64,000 nt of DNA from Spirosoma fluviale (GCF_900230225.1 NZ_OCNH01000010.1:1-64000), one strand, 5' to 3'; positions 35,058 through 44,110 are shown, numbered from the stretch's first letter. Notes: a model not told the origin generated them from the letters alone. Translations and numbers: made by a program.

Positions 35058-35624
35058 GAAGACGGTATTCGTCGGTATGCGTTTCTGAAGGGAAGCAATG
35101 GCTTTGTACACGATTTTGTAGACAGAAGATTGCTCGATGCCCATGATACCGGCAATTTCCTCATAGCTGAGGTTGTCGAAATACTTCAGAAACAGCGCTT
35201 CTTTCTGGCGGGCGGGGAGGTTGTTCAACTCATAGAGCAACAGCGTCGATTGCTCCTGCGAAATCTGCCGGTCGAGCCAGGTGGGTTCGTAATAGAACTC
35301 GATGGCGAAGTCGAGGTGATCGGCATCGTGGTCGAATCGTTGCTCGCTGGTCAGTTTACGAACGATCTCCCGCCGAAGCGATCGCATCATATAGAACTTA
35401 ATGGAATCGGTACGGCCGAGCCGCTCGCGGGTTTCCAGAATGGTCAGGAACAGGTCTTGCAGGCAATCTTCGGTCAGCTCCCGATTCTGGGCGATCTTGT
35501 AGCCATAGTTGTAGAGCGTAGGGGCGTATGTACGGTAGAGATAAGCGTACGCCCGTTTACTCCCTCCCAGGAAATCATCCCAGAGGGCAGCATCAGTTGT
35601 GTATGGGTACGTTGAGCTTTCCAA
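35034..35624 (-). CDS. ECF RNA polymerase sigma-70 factor
   Basis: A 196-residue sigma factor of the Bacteroidota ECF group that works with FecR. Region 2 is YAYLYRTYAPTLYNYGYKIA followed by LTEDCLQDLFLTILETRE, and region 4 is LPARQKEALFLKYFDNLSYE followed by EIAGIMGIEQSSVYKIVYKA, a normal helix-turn-helix. It would switch on the SusC/SusD/GH43 genes when FecR is triggered. A toxin-antitoxin pair now separates it from its FecR gene, so the two no longer share a direct transcript unless transcription reads through. Confidence 0.93.
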   Translation of the reverse strand: MESSTYPYTTDAALWDDFLGGSKRAYAYLYRTYAPTLYNYGYKIAQNRELTEDCLQDLFLTILETRERLGRTDSIKFYMMRSLRREIVRKLTSEQRFDHDADHLDFAIEFYYEPTWLDRQISQEQSTLLLYELNNLPARQKEALFLKYFDNLSYEEIAGIMGIEQSSVYKIVYKAIASLQKRIPTNTVFLLLAFIR

Positions 35625-35741
35625 TGATGCGTTGAGTTATTGGAAGCCTAAATTTACGACCCTTTAAGGAAATAGTAATAATTTGTCGATAAAAAGTAAT
35701 GTTTGTTGATAGGGTAGGTTGGGTTGGTTGTAAGCTATCAG

Positions 35742-35833
35742 CCCCCGGTTTCAACCGGGGGACTAGAAAAGCACAAATTGTTCGTTAACCGTTTCAACGG
35801 CTCAAAGTCTAAAACCGTGAAACGGTTAACGAA
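35742..35833. repeat. Two intergenic hairpins between sigma and permease genes
   Basis: The first hairpin has arms 35742-35750 and 35753-35761 (CCCCCGGTT/AACCGGGGG, 2-base loop). The second has 14-base arms 35781-35794 and 35820-35833 (TTCGTTAACCGTTT and complement). Both are perfect. The motif of the first resembles the terminator at 54455 in having CGGTTT-AACCG at its tip. Confidence 0.75.
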
Positions 35834-35881
35834 ATACCTATTTCCTGCAAGACCCACAGCTGAAGCTATGGGCTGGTAACC

Positions 35882-37198
35882 TTACCCCAGCACCCAACTT
35901 AGCGCCATAACTCCCGCCAGCCCGGATACCGAAACCAGCGTTTCCATGACGGACCAGGTCTTCAGGGTGTCGGCCATGGAGAGTTGAAAATACTCCCGGA
36001 ACAGCCAGAAACCGGTATCGTTGACGTGCGAAAACATCATGCTCCCGGCCCCAATACTTAGCACCATTAAATTGGGTTCGACACCCGGCGCACTCAGCAT
36101 GGGTGTAACAAAACCAGCCGTGGTGATACCCGATACGGTCGAAGAACCAACGCATACCCGAATAAGGGCCGCCATCCCCCAGGCCAGTACATACGGGTGC
36201 AAGGTCGAATCGCGCATGAGGTCGGCAACGGCCTGGTTGACGCCACCATCGGTAAGTACCTGCTTTAGTGCCCCCGCACCCCCAAAAATCAAAAATAGCA
36301 GAGCCACATCTTTGATCGACTCGCCGAGCATGGCGGTCACGACTGGCATTGACTTGCCCCGCCAGATACCCAGCGTAACGGAGGCCACCAAAACGGCGAC
36401 GAACATACTCACCACCGGTTCGCCCACAAACAGCAACACTTGCTGGCCAACCGAATCGGCGGGCAACATCGGACTCACCAGCGTACTCAGGCCGATAAGC
36501 AGAATCGGCAATAAAACGGTCAGGAAGCTCACAGGAACCGAGGGCATCTGGTCGTCGGGCAGGTCGGGTGCGATGAAAGCCGGGTTCGGTAAGGTCGTGT
36601 ACCGTTTTACCGTCGAGCCAAATAATGCGCCCGAGATCAGGATGGCCGGAATGGAAACGATGATGCCGTAGAAGAGCGTCAGGCCCATGTCGGCGTTGAA
36701 CTGTTTAAGGATCGCCAGCGGGGCCGGGTGAGGTGGGAGGTAACCCTGTGTAACGGACAAAGACGCGAGCATGGGCAGGCCAATGTACAGCGCTGGCAAC
36801 TTATACCGGTAAGCAACCGTAATCACCAGCGGGGCCAGCAGCATGAACCCAACGGAGTAGAAAAGCGGCAGCCCCACAATAAAGCCGGTTACCAGAAAGG
36901 CCCATCGCGCGTGTTTGGTCCCTACCAGCGACATAATGCTGACCGCTATCCGTTGAGCCGCTCCACTCTGCGCCACCAGTTTTCCTAACATAGCGCCCAG
37001 GGCGATAATGGCTGTAATGGAACCCAGTGTACCACCGATGCCTTTCTGAATGGCTTCTGCCAATGCTAATGGTTTTAGCCCCAGCGCCAGACCAACACCG
37101 ATCGATACGGCCAGAAAAGCCAGAAAAGCGTGGATACGAACGAGGGAAATAAGTGCAATCAGGGCCAGAATGCCTAAGAAGGTAATGGTTAAGGGCAT
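35882..37198 (-). CDS. GntP-family gluconate/organic acid:H+ symporter
   Basis: A 438-residue polytopic protein with about 12 hydrophobic segments. It shows GntP features: IGGTLGSITAIIALGAMLGK, the conserved VTQGYLPPHPAPLAI and the C-terminal GSSTVSGITTAGFVTPML with SHVNDTGFW. It imports gluconate or related sugar acids with protons. The kdu genes 25 kb away also deal with sugar acids, but nothing directly links them. It is a single-gene unit. Confidence 0.92.
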   Translation of the reverse strand: MPLTITFLGILALIALISLVRIHAFLAFLAVSIGVGLALGLKPLALAEAIQKGIGGTLGSITAIIALGAMLGKLVAQSGAAQRIAVSIMSLVGTKHARWAFLVTGFIVGLPLFYSVGFMLLAPLVITVAYRYKLPALYIGLPMLASLSVTQGYLPPHPAPLAILKQFNADMGLTLFYGIIVSIPAILISGALFGSTVKRYTTLPNPAFIAPDLPDDQMPSVPVSFLTVLLPILLIGLSTLVSPMLPADSVGQQVLLFVGEPVVSMFVAVLVASVTLGIWRGKSMPVVTAMLGESIKDVALLFLIFGGAGALKQVLTDGGVNQAVADLMRDSTLHPYVLAWGMAALIRVCVGSSTVSGITTAGFVTPMLSAPGVEPNLMVLSIGAGSMMFSHVNDTGFWLFREYFQLSMADTLKTWSVMETLVSVSGLAGVMALSWVLG

Positions 37199-37860
37199 AA
37201 GGAATAGACGAGGTAGACGCTACAGATTCGTAGCTCATTAGGTTATCAATGTTGTTTCCCGTTTTTTCTACTTTCCCGACTAAGGGTTACGTAGTCAGGA
37301 TTGGGAAAAGACCTGGGTTCAGCCTCTGCTCCAACTTGTGTTCTGCTGTCACCCTTTTCAACAAAGACATGTGTTTATAAGGAGACGAATTAATGCCTTA
37401 TAGACTATTGGATGTAAATCTATAGATATCAAATAATATATGTTAAATGGTTGATTTTTAATTGGTTGCCGTTAAATAAAGAGAACTGTACATGGGTGTG
37501 TTTATTGCACAATTTTGTCTTGCAATATAACTCGTAGCAGAATTGTCAAAACTAACGAGTATGGAAACATAGGCCGTAGTGATGAGTAAATAGCTGCCTG
37601 AGAAAGTCATGGCGGACAACCGTTGCCTGAGTAAACGTACGAGAAATAACAGATCATCGAGAGAGCCCTTTTAACGTAATCGCACTGCAAGACCAGCCAC
37701 TGGTGGCATCCGTGGCTAACGCGTCTGGTAAGTCGATCTATTCCAGATTTCTACAGGTTTGCGCTTTATTCCTGGCGGACGTTCATGCGTTTCCGTTCAG
37801 TTTGTCTGCACTCAGATTTTACCACTTTCCTCTTTTTATCACAATTAAACATGAATTACC
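37199..37860. other. Long AT-rich intergenic region, divergent promoters
   Basis: A 662-base gap between the permease gene (minus) and the first subtilase gene (plus). The middle (about 37380-37580) is strongly AT-rich. I find no convincing gene, hairpin or RNA motif; the region must hold promoters for both sides. It marks the edge of the accessory block. Confidence 0.5.
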
Positions 37861-39213
37861 ATGGCTAAGAAAGATGCTAACAATTCCTCAAACGGCGGGG
37901 CCGCTAACCGGGCCTCTTCATCTGTCGACGAAATACTGCTTGCGGCTCTCGAACGTGACGATAACAGCTTCGAGACGGGACGTTATCTGGTCACGTTTAA
38001 AGAAGGAGCGAGCGAAGAAGGGTATCAGTCCTTGCAAACGCAGGGAATGCGCGTTGCCGACGCCCGTGATTTCGATGATCAGGCTGTTGTAATGGAAAAT
38101 ACCGGTGATGCCGATGCCGTCATTTTTCCGGAAATTGGTGTCGCTCTGGTAGGGGGGAGTGCCGCTCAGGAGCGCAGTATGAATGCTTTTGCCGAGGTGG
38201 CAACCGATAGCCCGGTCCTGTCTGTCGACCCTGAATACTTCGTATTTGCAGATAGCATGTATTCGGAGTTTTTACAAGCTAGCGCCGGTCAGTCAACCCC
38301 GGACACGTCGAGCGAATTTTTGCGGGGATTTTTGCAGGCTACCGAGATCATTGCCAAAGAGATGCGGGGCAATGGAAATGCGCAGGTAGACATAGAGGAA
38401 GAAATACAGGTACTTGGCGCCACCTGGGGGCTGAATGCTTGTCGGGTACCGGCCAGTATACGGAGTGGGGTTGGTATACGCGTCGCCGTTCTGGATACCG
38501 GATTTGATCTGGGGCATCCCGATTTTGTGGGTCGCCCAATTGTTAGTCAAACGTTTGTTGGGCAACCTGTGCAGGATATTCACGGGCATGGTACCCATAC
38601 GGCCGGTACCGCCTGCGGTCCGAAAGCACCTGCGGGTACCACGCCCCGGTATGGCATTGGCCATCGGTCGTCCATCTTTGTCGGTAAGGTACTCTCCAAC
38701 TCAGGCGGTAGCGTGGGGGGCAGTGTGCTGGCGGGTATGAACTGGGCCATCGCCAACCGCTGCGCCGTTATTTCAATGTCGCTTGGTGGTCAGGGTGGTG
38801 TACAGCCTTCCTATACCGCTGCCGGACAGGCCGCCCTGAACAATGGTTGCCTTATTATTGCCGCTGCCGGAAACGCGGGTGCCGCAACGGGCTACCCCGC
38901 CAACTCGCCAACCATCATGTCGGTGGCTTCACTGGACTCCACGTTAAGACCTTCCTCTTTTTCTAACTTTGGTAAAATTGAGATTGCTGGTCCCGGTCGG
39001 GATGTGTTCTCATCATGGCCCCGGCCTACCCGGTACCGGACCATTAGCGGAACCAGTATGGCTACTCCGCACGTGGCTGGCTGTGCGGCACTCTGGGCCG
39101 AAACATCGCCCGCTATGCGCGGACTAACGTTATGGCGTAAGCTACAGGCATCGGCCAGACGCTTGCCGCAGCCTGTCACCCGCGTTGGTGCCGGACTCGT
39201 TCAGGCGCCTTAA
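37861..39213 (+). CDS. Intracellular S8 subtilisin-like serine protease with I9-like prodomain
   Basis: A 450-residue subtilase with no signal peptide. Residues about 40-135 look like an I9-type prodomain (GRYLVTFKEGASEEGYQSL, then SVDPEYFVFAD). The catalytic domain, about 185-450, has the complete triad: Asp212 (VAVLDTGFDLGHP), His243 (HGHGTHTAGTACG) and Ser399 (ISGTSMATPHVAG), with the oxyanion Asn338 (IIAAAGNAG). The lack of a signal peptide suggests it stays in the cytoplasm or leaves by another route. A terminator-like hairpin follows. The gene is the first of three with protease-related folds on the same strand. Confidence 0.92.
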   Translation: MAKKDANNSSNGGAANRASSSVDEILLAALERDDNSFETGRYLVTFKEGASEEGYQSLQTQGMRVADARDFDDQAVVMENTGDADAVIFPEIGVALVGGSAAQERSMNAFAEVATDSPVLSVDPEYFVFADSMYSEFLQASAGQSTPDTSSEFLRGFLQATEIIAKEMRGNGNAQVDIEEEIQVLGATWGLNACRVPASIRSGVGIRVAVLDTGFDLGHPDFVGRPIVSQTFVGQPVQDIHGHGTHTAGTACGPKAPAGTTPRYGIGHRSSIFVGKVLSNSGGSVGGSVLAGMNWAIANRCAVISMSLGGQGGVQPSYTAAGQAALNNGCLIIAAAGNAGAATGYPANSPTIMSVASLDSTLRPSSFSNFGKIEIAGPGRDVFSSWPRPTRYRTISGTSMATPHVAGCAALWAETSPAMRGLTLWRKLQASARRLPQPVTRVGAGLVQAP

Positions 39214-39232
39214 CTTAAATTTGGTTGAGCTT

Positions 39233-39260
39233 GCTGGCAGGTGCAATTGTGCCTGCCAGC
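39233..39260 (+). terminator. Hairpin after the first subtilase gene
   Basis: GCTGGCAGG (39233-39241) pairs with CCTGCCAGC (39252-39260), and the loop side adds a TGCA/ATTG partial match. A short TTATT follows, so termination is probably only partial. Confidence 0.6.
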
Positions 39261-39360
39261 TTATTAAACGAACATGCTCTACGTTCGATGGATCGTTATT
39301 TTATTCATATTGATGGTGTCAAAAGGAGACAGCCACGTAATAAATTATTCCGGGAAGACT

Positions 39361-39600
39361 ATGTCTGACATGAAAAGATGGGTTATCACACTGGGTACAG
39401 ATCAGTCAGTAAGTGAAGTATCCAGGGAGGTGAGCAAGACGGGCTTTGCCGTTGAACAGGTCCTGGACCAGATTGGCTGCATTACCGGGTCAGGCAGCGA
39501 TGAGGTAGCGCGGAAGCTGAGGAAAATTCCGGGTGTTGCCGATGTGTCTCCCGATGTGGATAGTCAAATTCCGCCACCCGACGAGTCCGTAACCTGGTAA
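39361..39600 (+). CDS. Small I9-like (subtilase propeptide/inhibitor-like) protein
   Basis: A 79-residue acidic protein from the ATG at 39361; an upstream in-frame ATG at 39274 would add a hydrophobic stretch (IVILFILMV) but starts only 13 bases after the hairpin. The order strand (KRWVITLGT), helix (VSEVSREVSKTG), strands (VEQVLDQIGCITGSG), helix (EVARKLRKI), strand (GVADVSPDV) matches the ferredoxin-like fold of I9 propeptides. Free-standing I9-like proteins can act as inhibitors or folding helpers of subtilases. Its place between a subtilase and its dead paralogue points to that role; this is inference. Confidence 0.72.
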   Translation: MSDMKRWVITLGTDQSVSEVSREVSKTGFAVEQVLDQIGCITGSGSDEVARKLRKIPGVADVSPDVDSQIPPPDESVTW

Positions 39601-39749
39601 GGGCAGGCGCTTCTTTTAATGTAGCAGGCTGTGTGTTTGTCGACTGGATAAAACCAGTGGAGTAGGGGCCTATTGGCTCTGAAATAAGGTCAGACAGAAG
39701 TGCAGAAGTTAAATTTTACCAATTACCAGCGAGTTGGAGGGATATTGTC

Positions 39750-41162
39750 ATGGCAACAAATGATACTCAAAACGACTCCCCAAATGGCTCATTGCCCAAT
39801 CGGGTGTCGTCTTCCGTCGAGGAGCTATTGCTGGCTGCCTTAGATCGTAACGATGATAGTTTTCGAACGGGCCGTTATGTGGTTACGTTCAGGGCAGGTT
39901 CGGATAAAGAAACCTTAAAAAAGTTAGGGCTGGCGCAGGGAATACGCGTAGCCGATGCCAGAGATTTTAAAGGTCAAGCCGTTACGCTGGACCAGGTGGG
40001 GGATGCCGACGCCGTATTTTTTCCCGAAATCAACATCGCTCTGGTGGGTGGTCATGTCATGCAGGAGAACCAGCTGGATATAGACTACAAGAGCAAGCCG
40101 AATAGCCCCATCGTGTCCGTTGATCCGGAATATTTCGTATTTGCCGATGGAGGCACGAGTGGAGGTATTGTGGGCAGCCGCTTCGTTGAATTAGCTACGA
40201 ACACAACGTTTGACAGCCTGCCGGGCTTCGCGGAGTCATTACAAAGTACATCAGACGATTATTTGCGGGGATTCTTGCAGGCTACCGAGACCATCGCCAA
40301 AGCGATGCGTGGTAGCGGAAACGGTCATTCGCACCACGAAATGGACGAGGAAACACAGGTACTTAACGCAACCTGGGGGCTGAAATCGTGCCGTGTACTA
40401 CCCAGTCTGCGGACTGGGGCGGGCATAAAAGTAGCGGTTCTCACCAACGGATTTGATCGGGGACATCCCGATTTTACAGGCCGTTCCCTGACCAGCGAAA
40501 CCTTTGTTGGCGAGCCCGTTCAGGATCTGAACGGTCATGGTACGCACATGATTGGCACCGCTTGCGGCCCTGATGCACCCGCCGGTACTAATCCCCGATA
40601 CGGTATTGGATACCGCTCCGCCATTTTTGTGGGCAAAGTGCTGACCAATTCAATGGCAGGCACGCTGGCCAGTGTATTGACGGGCATGAACTGGGCCATT
40701 GCCAATCGATGTCCGGTAATTTTTGCTCCGTTAGCCATGTCGGGTGGTCCGTCGGCTGTGTTCACTACGGTCGGGCAGGCCGCTTTAACAAAGGGTTGCC
40801 TGATCATGGCCGGGTCGAGCAATTCAGGAACCGTAGTGGGTGCTCCCGCCAACTCGCCCACCATCATGTCGGTGGCGGCACTCAACCAAAACTTACAGCC
40901 AGCACCTTTCTCACCGGTGGGCAAAGTCGATATTGCGGCTCCGGGTCTGGATACTTTTTCGGCCTGGCCCCGCCCTCGCCGGTATAACACCATCAGCGGC
41001 ATTGCTACGGCTACGGCGCACGTAGCCGGTTGTGCAGCACTGTGGGCCGAAACGTCGCCCGGCTTGCGTGGCATGAAGTTATGGCGAAAGTTACAGGACA
41101 CAGCCAGGCGTCTGCCTTTCCCCGCTACCAGGGTTGGAGCCGGATTGGTGCAGGCCCCCTAG
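39750..41162 (+). CDS. Subtilase-like pseudoprotease (catalytic Asp and Ser lost)
   Basis: A 470-residue paralogue of the protease at 37861, alignable over its whole length (e.g. VDPEYFVFAD, LRGFLQATE, GMNWAIANR, GAGLVQAP shared). The active site is broken: VAVLDTGF became VAVLTNGF, so Asp212 is Thr232, and GTSMATPH became GIATATAH, so Ser399 is Ala419. His263 (NGHGTHMIG) and Asn358 (GSSNSG) remain. The frame is intact with no premature stops and the fold-forming residues are kept, which argues for selection on a non-proteolytic role rather than decay. A GGAGGG-type ribosome site lies just before the ATG. Confidence 0.9.
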   Translation: MATNDTQNDSPNGSLPNRVSSSVEELLLAALDRNDDSFRTGRYVVTFRAGSDKETLKKLGLAQGIRVADARDFKGQAVTLDQVGDADAVFFPEINIALVGGHVMQENQLDIDYKSKPNSPIVSVDPEYFVFADGGTSGGIVGSRFVELATNTTFDSLPGFAESLQSTSDDYLRGFLQATETIAKAMRGSGNGHSHHEMDEETQVLNATWGLKSCRVLPSLRTGAGIKVAVLTNGFDRGHPDFTGRSLTSETFVGEPVQDLNGHGTHMIGTACGPDAPAGTNPRYGIGYRSAIFVGKVLTNSMAGTLASVLTGMNWAIANRCPVIFAPLAMSGGPSAVFTTVGQAALTKGCLIMAGSSNSGTVVGAPANSPTIMSVAALNQNLQPAPFSPVGKVDIAAPGLDTFSAWPRPRRYNTISGIATATAHVAGCAALWAETSPGLRGMKLWRKLQDTARRLPFPATRVGAGLVQAP

Positions 41163-41308
41163 GTGCCGTTTTGTCTTGTAAGATGTTACAGGATGAACGT
41201 CCGCAACGCCATTTCTCCAATCACTGAATTGACAAAAATGACCTCTAAATAGGTCGAAAGCTGAGCAGGTCCTGTAACTTACAGGCTTTACCCGAAAAGC
41301 CGAAACCT

Positions 41309-42118
41309 ATGCCATTTCATCGATCGCTGATCAATACCACTTTTTTTATCTACCTAAACCTATCGTTTTCGATCAGTAGCCGGGGGCAGAGAGCGACCGA
41401 AATCCGCCGGTTTCAACTAACACAGGTGCAGCAGGGCGTTGCCGTCGACCAGACGCACTTTTACGTCGTTAACAACCACTCGCTCACGAAGCATACGAAG
41501 AAAGACGGCAAACAAGTAGCCATTTGGCAGGATACAACCGGTTTGTTGAAGCACATGAACAGCGGGGTTGTGGTGGGTCAGAAGCTGTATTGCACGCATT
41601 CCAATTACCCCGATGTGCCCATGGCCAGTTCCATCGAAATTTTTGACACCCGAACGCTTCGGCACATCGGCAATCATAGCTTCGGGCTTTTTCCGGGCTC
41701 GGTCACCTGGGCTGATTTTTACAACGGTTACTGGTGGGTAGGGTTTGCCAACTACTCGAACAAAGCCTCGGCCGAAGGGCGCGACAACCGCTGGACTACT
41801 CTGGTCAAGTACACGTCAACCTGGCAGCAACTGGAGTCATGGGCTTTTCCAGCCAATGTGTTGCAGGCTTTCGGTTCGTACAGCACCTCAGGCGGCACCT
41901 GGGGGCCGAATGAGCTGATCTATTGCACCGGCCACGATAAACCCGAGCTATACGTGCTAAAACTGCCCGAACGGGGGCACACGTTGCAATATGTCAAAAC
42001 CATTCCGACCATCAGCGAAGGGCAGGCTTTTGCCATTGACCGAAGCAGTAAGGGAAAACAAATCTTATATGGAATTACCCGAAACGACAATTACGTGATC
42101 GTTTCCGTTGTGGAATGA
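41309..42118 (+). CDS. Secreted protein with beta-propeller-like repeats, unknown function
   Basis: A 269-residue protein with an N-terminal hydrophobic signal (LINTTFFIYLNLSFSIS). The rest is rich in beta strands and aromatic residues (QGVAVDQTHFYVVNNHSLTK, ASSIEIFDTRTLRHIGNHSF, EGQAFAIDRSSKGKQILYGI) in the manner of five- or six-bladed propeller domains. I cannot name a family or an active site. It follows the pseudoprotease by 146 bases on the same strand. Confidence 0.7.
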   Translation: MPFHRSLINTTFFIYLNLSFSISSRGQRATEIRRFQLTQVQQGVAVDQTHFYVVNNHSLTKHTKKDGKQVAIWQDTTGLLKHMNSGVVVGQKLYCTHSNYPDVPMASSIEIFDTRTLRHIGNHSFGLFPGSVTWADFYNGYWWVGFANYSNKASAEGRDNRWTTLVKYTSTWQQLESWAFPANVLQAFGSYSTSGGTWGPNELIYCTGHDKPELYVLKLPERGHTLQYVKTIPTISEGQAFAIDRSSKGKQILYGITRNDNYVIVSVVE

Positions 42119-42288
42119 ATGTTGCAAGGGCGAATATGGCAACGTACTTACCAGCGACTAGCTACCGACTAGGCTGTAAATAGAAGTACATAACCTGATA
42201 AGTATCCTAATAAGATTCTGTGTAGTGTAATGCTAGGTTTTTTTGAGGTATAAATTATATATTGCCGCAAGAAAACTATGCACTTTAT

Positions 42289-42774
42289 ATGACTAAATCT
42301 TTGATATATTATTCTGTCAACACCAAACTTGCCTACGAAATCAATGAGAGATACTACAATAAGACGCATTATGTTTGGTGTAGTCCATTTTTTCATGAGG
42401 TAGGGCAACCGGCTTCGTCAAATCCCAAAGAGATTTATAGAGAACTCAGGCGGGACGTCGAATCTGAAGACGAGCATAGTGCTAAAATAAGACAAAATGT
42501 GAGTGGCATACGAAGAGGAGCCAAATTCAAGCATGACAACCGTCTTATATCATCTACTCAATTTGAAGAAATCAAAGCGCGGGTAAATCGAAGCTGGCAG
42601 AGGAAGATATTCTCGGATTTTACCCCCTTTATTTATGTAATTCCTTACAGCGTAGCCATAGAAGCGATTCTTAAACCAGTTGGGATTAAAGATAAAGCTT
42701 CTATGCGATCGGTGGAGTATCAAATCAAAGAATTGCCCAGAGCGCTTTTCGACGTAATTAGCGTTGATTACTAG
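42289..42774 (+). CDS. Unrecognised 161-aa protein in AT-rich DNA
   Basis: The likely start is the ATG at 42289 (MTKSLIYYSVNTKLAYEINE). The sequence has an aromatic N-terminus (YYNKTHYVWCSPFFHEVG), a central charged helical part (EIYRELRRDVESEDEHSAKI) and a C-terminal part (FIYVIPYSVAIEAILKPVGI) ending with YQIKELPRALFDVISVDY. No signal peptide or membrane segment. The base composition is clearly more AT-rich than its neighbours, suggesting transfer. I recognise no function; a role in a stress or defence module together with the next gene is only a guess. Confidence 0.72.
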   Translation: MTKSLIYYSVNTKLAYEINERYYNKTHYVWCSPFFHEVGQPASSNPKEIYRELRRDVESEDEHSAKIRQNVSGIRRGAKFKHDNRLISSTQFEEIKARVNRSWQRKIFSDFTPFIYVIPYSVAIEAILKPVGIKDKASMRSVEYQIKELPRALFDVISVDY

Positions 42775-42838
42775 GTAGGTAGTGTAAAACTTTTTCTATA
42801 TTTAGATCGTTTTAAGTGGCAGACCTGAGGTTATAGAC

Positions 42839-43411
42839 ATGGTATCAAGAACAGACACATCCACACGCCGTCAACACTTCAGGGAAACGGGTTCCCTTTC
42901 TGATACAAATACGAATGCCTTCAGTCGGTTAATGCACATTCAGGAGGATTCCGCCGTTTCTATTATTAATGAATTGTACAGGCTGCTTTCCGGCGCACGC
43001 AGGCGAGTGGAAAATAATATTCCCATCGATGATGATTTATCTGCTGATGAGAAAGAACTGTTGGCCGATATTATTGAGTCTATTCACCTCGACACAGTTC
43101 GGGATAAGTATAAACTGGATAGCTTAACGCGGGAACTTAATGATACGTTTGATCAGGTTACGGGTTTTGGCAATAAAAGTGTCCGCAAAGCCCAGGATTT
43201 CCCCAAACATGCGTCAGCTTTACAGACCGGCACTGTGAAATTTTTTAATGAATCAAAGGGCTTTGGGTTTATTAAATCAGATAGTTCGGGCGACGATATA
43301 TTTGTTCATGTGAGCGCATTGATTGATCAGATTCACGAAAATGATAAAGTGAGATTTACCATTGAACAGGGCAAAAAAGGGCTCAATGCCGTTAATATAA
43401 AATTGCTTTAA
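42839..43411 (+). CDS. Cold-shock-domain protein with extra N-terminal helical domain
   Basis: A 190-residue protein. Residues about 128-190 form a full cold-shock domain: TGTVKFFNESKGFGFIKSD with RNP1, and DDIFVHVSALID with RNP2. The first 125 residues are an unfamiliar, probably helical domain (AVSIINELYRLLSGARRRVE, KELLADIIESIHLDTVRDKY) not found in ordinary 65-70-residue Csp proteins. It should bind single-stranded RNA or DNA; the added domain may bring a partner. AT-rich like the gene before it, 64 bases away. Confidence 0.87.
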   Translation: MVSRTDTSTRRQHFRETGSLSDTNTNAFSRLMHIQEDSAVSIINELYRLLSGARRRVENNIPIDDDLSADEKELLADIIESIHLDTVRDKYKLDSLTRELNDTFDQVTGFGNKSVRKAQDFPKHASALQTGTVKFFNESKGFGFIKSDSSGDDIFVHVSALIDQIHENDKVRFTIEQGKKGLNAVNIKLL

Positions 43412-43447
43412 TAAGCGTGAGGATTACTCTTAGGTGGCAAATGAACC

Positions 43448-44110
43448 CTACCGCTTCGCCAACGCCACAATGTCCTTCACTTCCAGCACCGGCTTCTCAT
43501 AACCGATACCAACCGACTTGATCATGGCCAGCGCCAGTTCCTGCAAGGTCGAAAAGCCCGCCGGGTATAGCGCCCGGCCGATTGGGTACAGCCAGTTGAT
43601 GTATTTATAATAGACCAGTGTATTTTTCAGGCCAGGCGTCGGTTTCATGAAGCCCGGCCGGAACATATATGCTTTCTTGAACGGTAGCCGCATAATGGCG
43701 TTCTCCGTTGCGCCTTTTACCCTCGCCCACATGCTGCTGCCCTGTTCGGTGCTGTCCGTGGCGGCACCCGAGATGTAGCCAAAGGTCATATCAGGATTGA
43801 GCCGGGCCAGCGTTTTCGCCACATTCAGGGTCAGATCGTACGTTAAGTGACGGTATTCGTCCTCTTTCATGCCCACCGACGATACGCCCAGACAGAAGAA
43901 GCAGGCGTTATACCCGCTCAACTGCGACTCGATTGACGACAGATTGAAGAAATCCTTGTGTATGATTTCGGTCACTTTCGGATGCGACACGCCACTGGGT
44001 TTGCGGTTGATGAGCAGCACTGCTTCCACATCGGGTTGTTGCAAACATTCGTGAAGAACGCCTTCGCCTACCATGCCTGTGGCACCGGTTATAATTGCTT
44101 TGATTTTCAT
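43448..44110 (-). CDS. Atypical SDR / NAD(P)-binding epimerase-like protein
   Basis: A 220-residue Rossmann-fold protein: glycine motif ITGATGMVGEGVL, LLINRKPSG after the second strand, and FFCLGVSSVGMKEDEYRHLT in place of the usual NNAG region. This pattern is that of HTATIP2/oxidoreductase-like or NAD-dependent epimerase-like small SDR proteins. The usual YxxxK pair is not evident (ARVKGATENA stands near the place). The reaction is unknown. Confidence 0.83.
   Translation of the reverse strand: MKIKAIITGATGMVGEGVLHECLQQPDVEAVLLINRKPSGVSHPKVTEIIHKDFFNLSSIESQLSGYNACFFCLGVSSVGMKEDEYRHLTYDLTLNVAKTLARLNPDMTFGYISGAATDSTEQGSSMWARVKGATENAIMRLPFKKAYMFRPGFMKPTPGLKNTLVYYKYINWLYPIGRALYPAGFSTLQELALAMIKSVGIGYEKPVLEVKDIVALAKR

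Noticed and set aside
37199-37860. Possible small gene or RNA in the long gap before the subtilase
   Set aside because: No open frame with plausible start and composition and no stable hairpin was found, so nothing is claimed beyond promoters.
39274-39360. Hydrophobic N-terminal extension of the I9-like protein
   Set aside because: An ATG at 39274 would add 29 residues with a hydrophobic run, but it is only 13 bases from the preceding hairpin, and the fold begins after the ATG at 39361; the shorter start is preferred but the longer one is not excluded.
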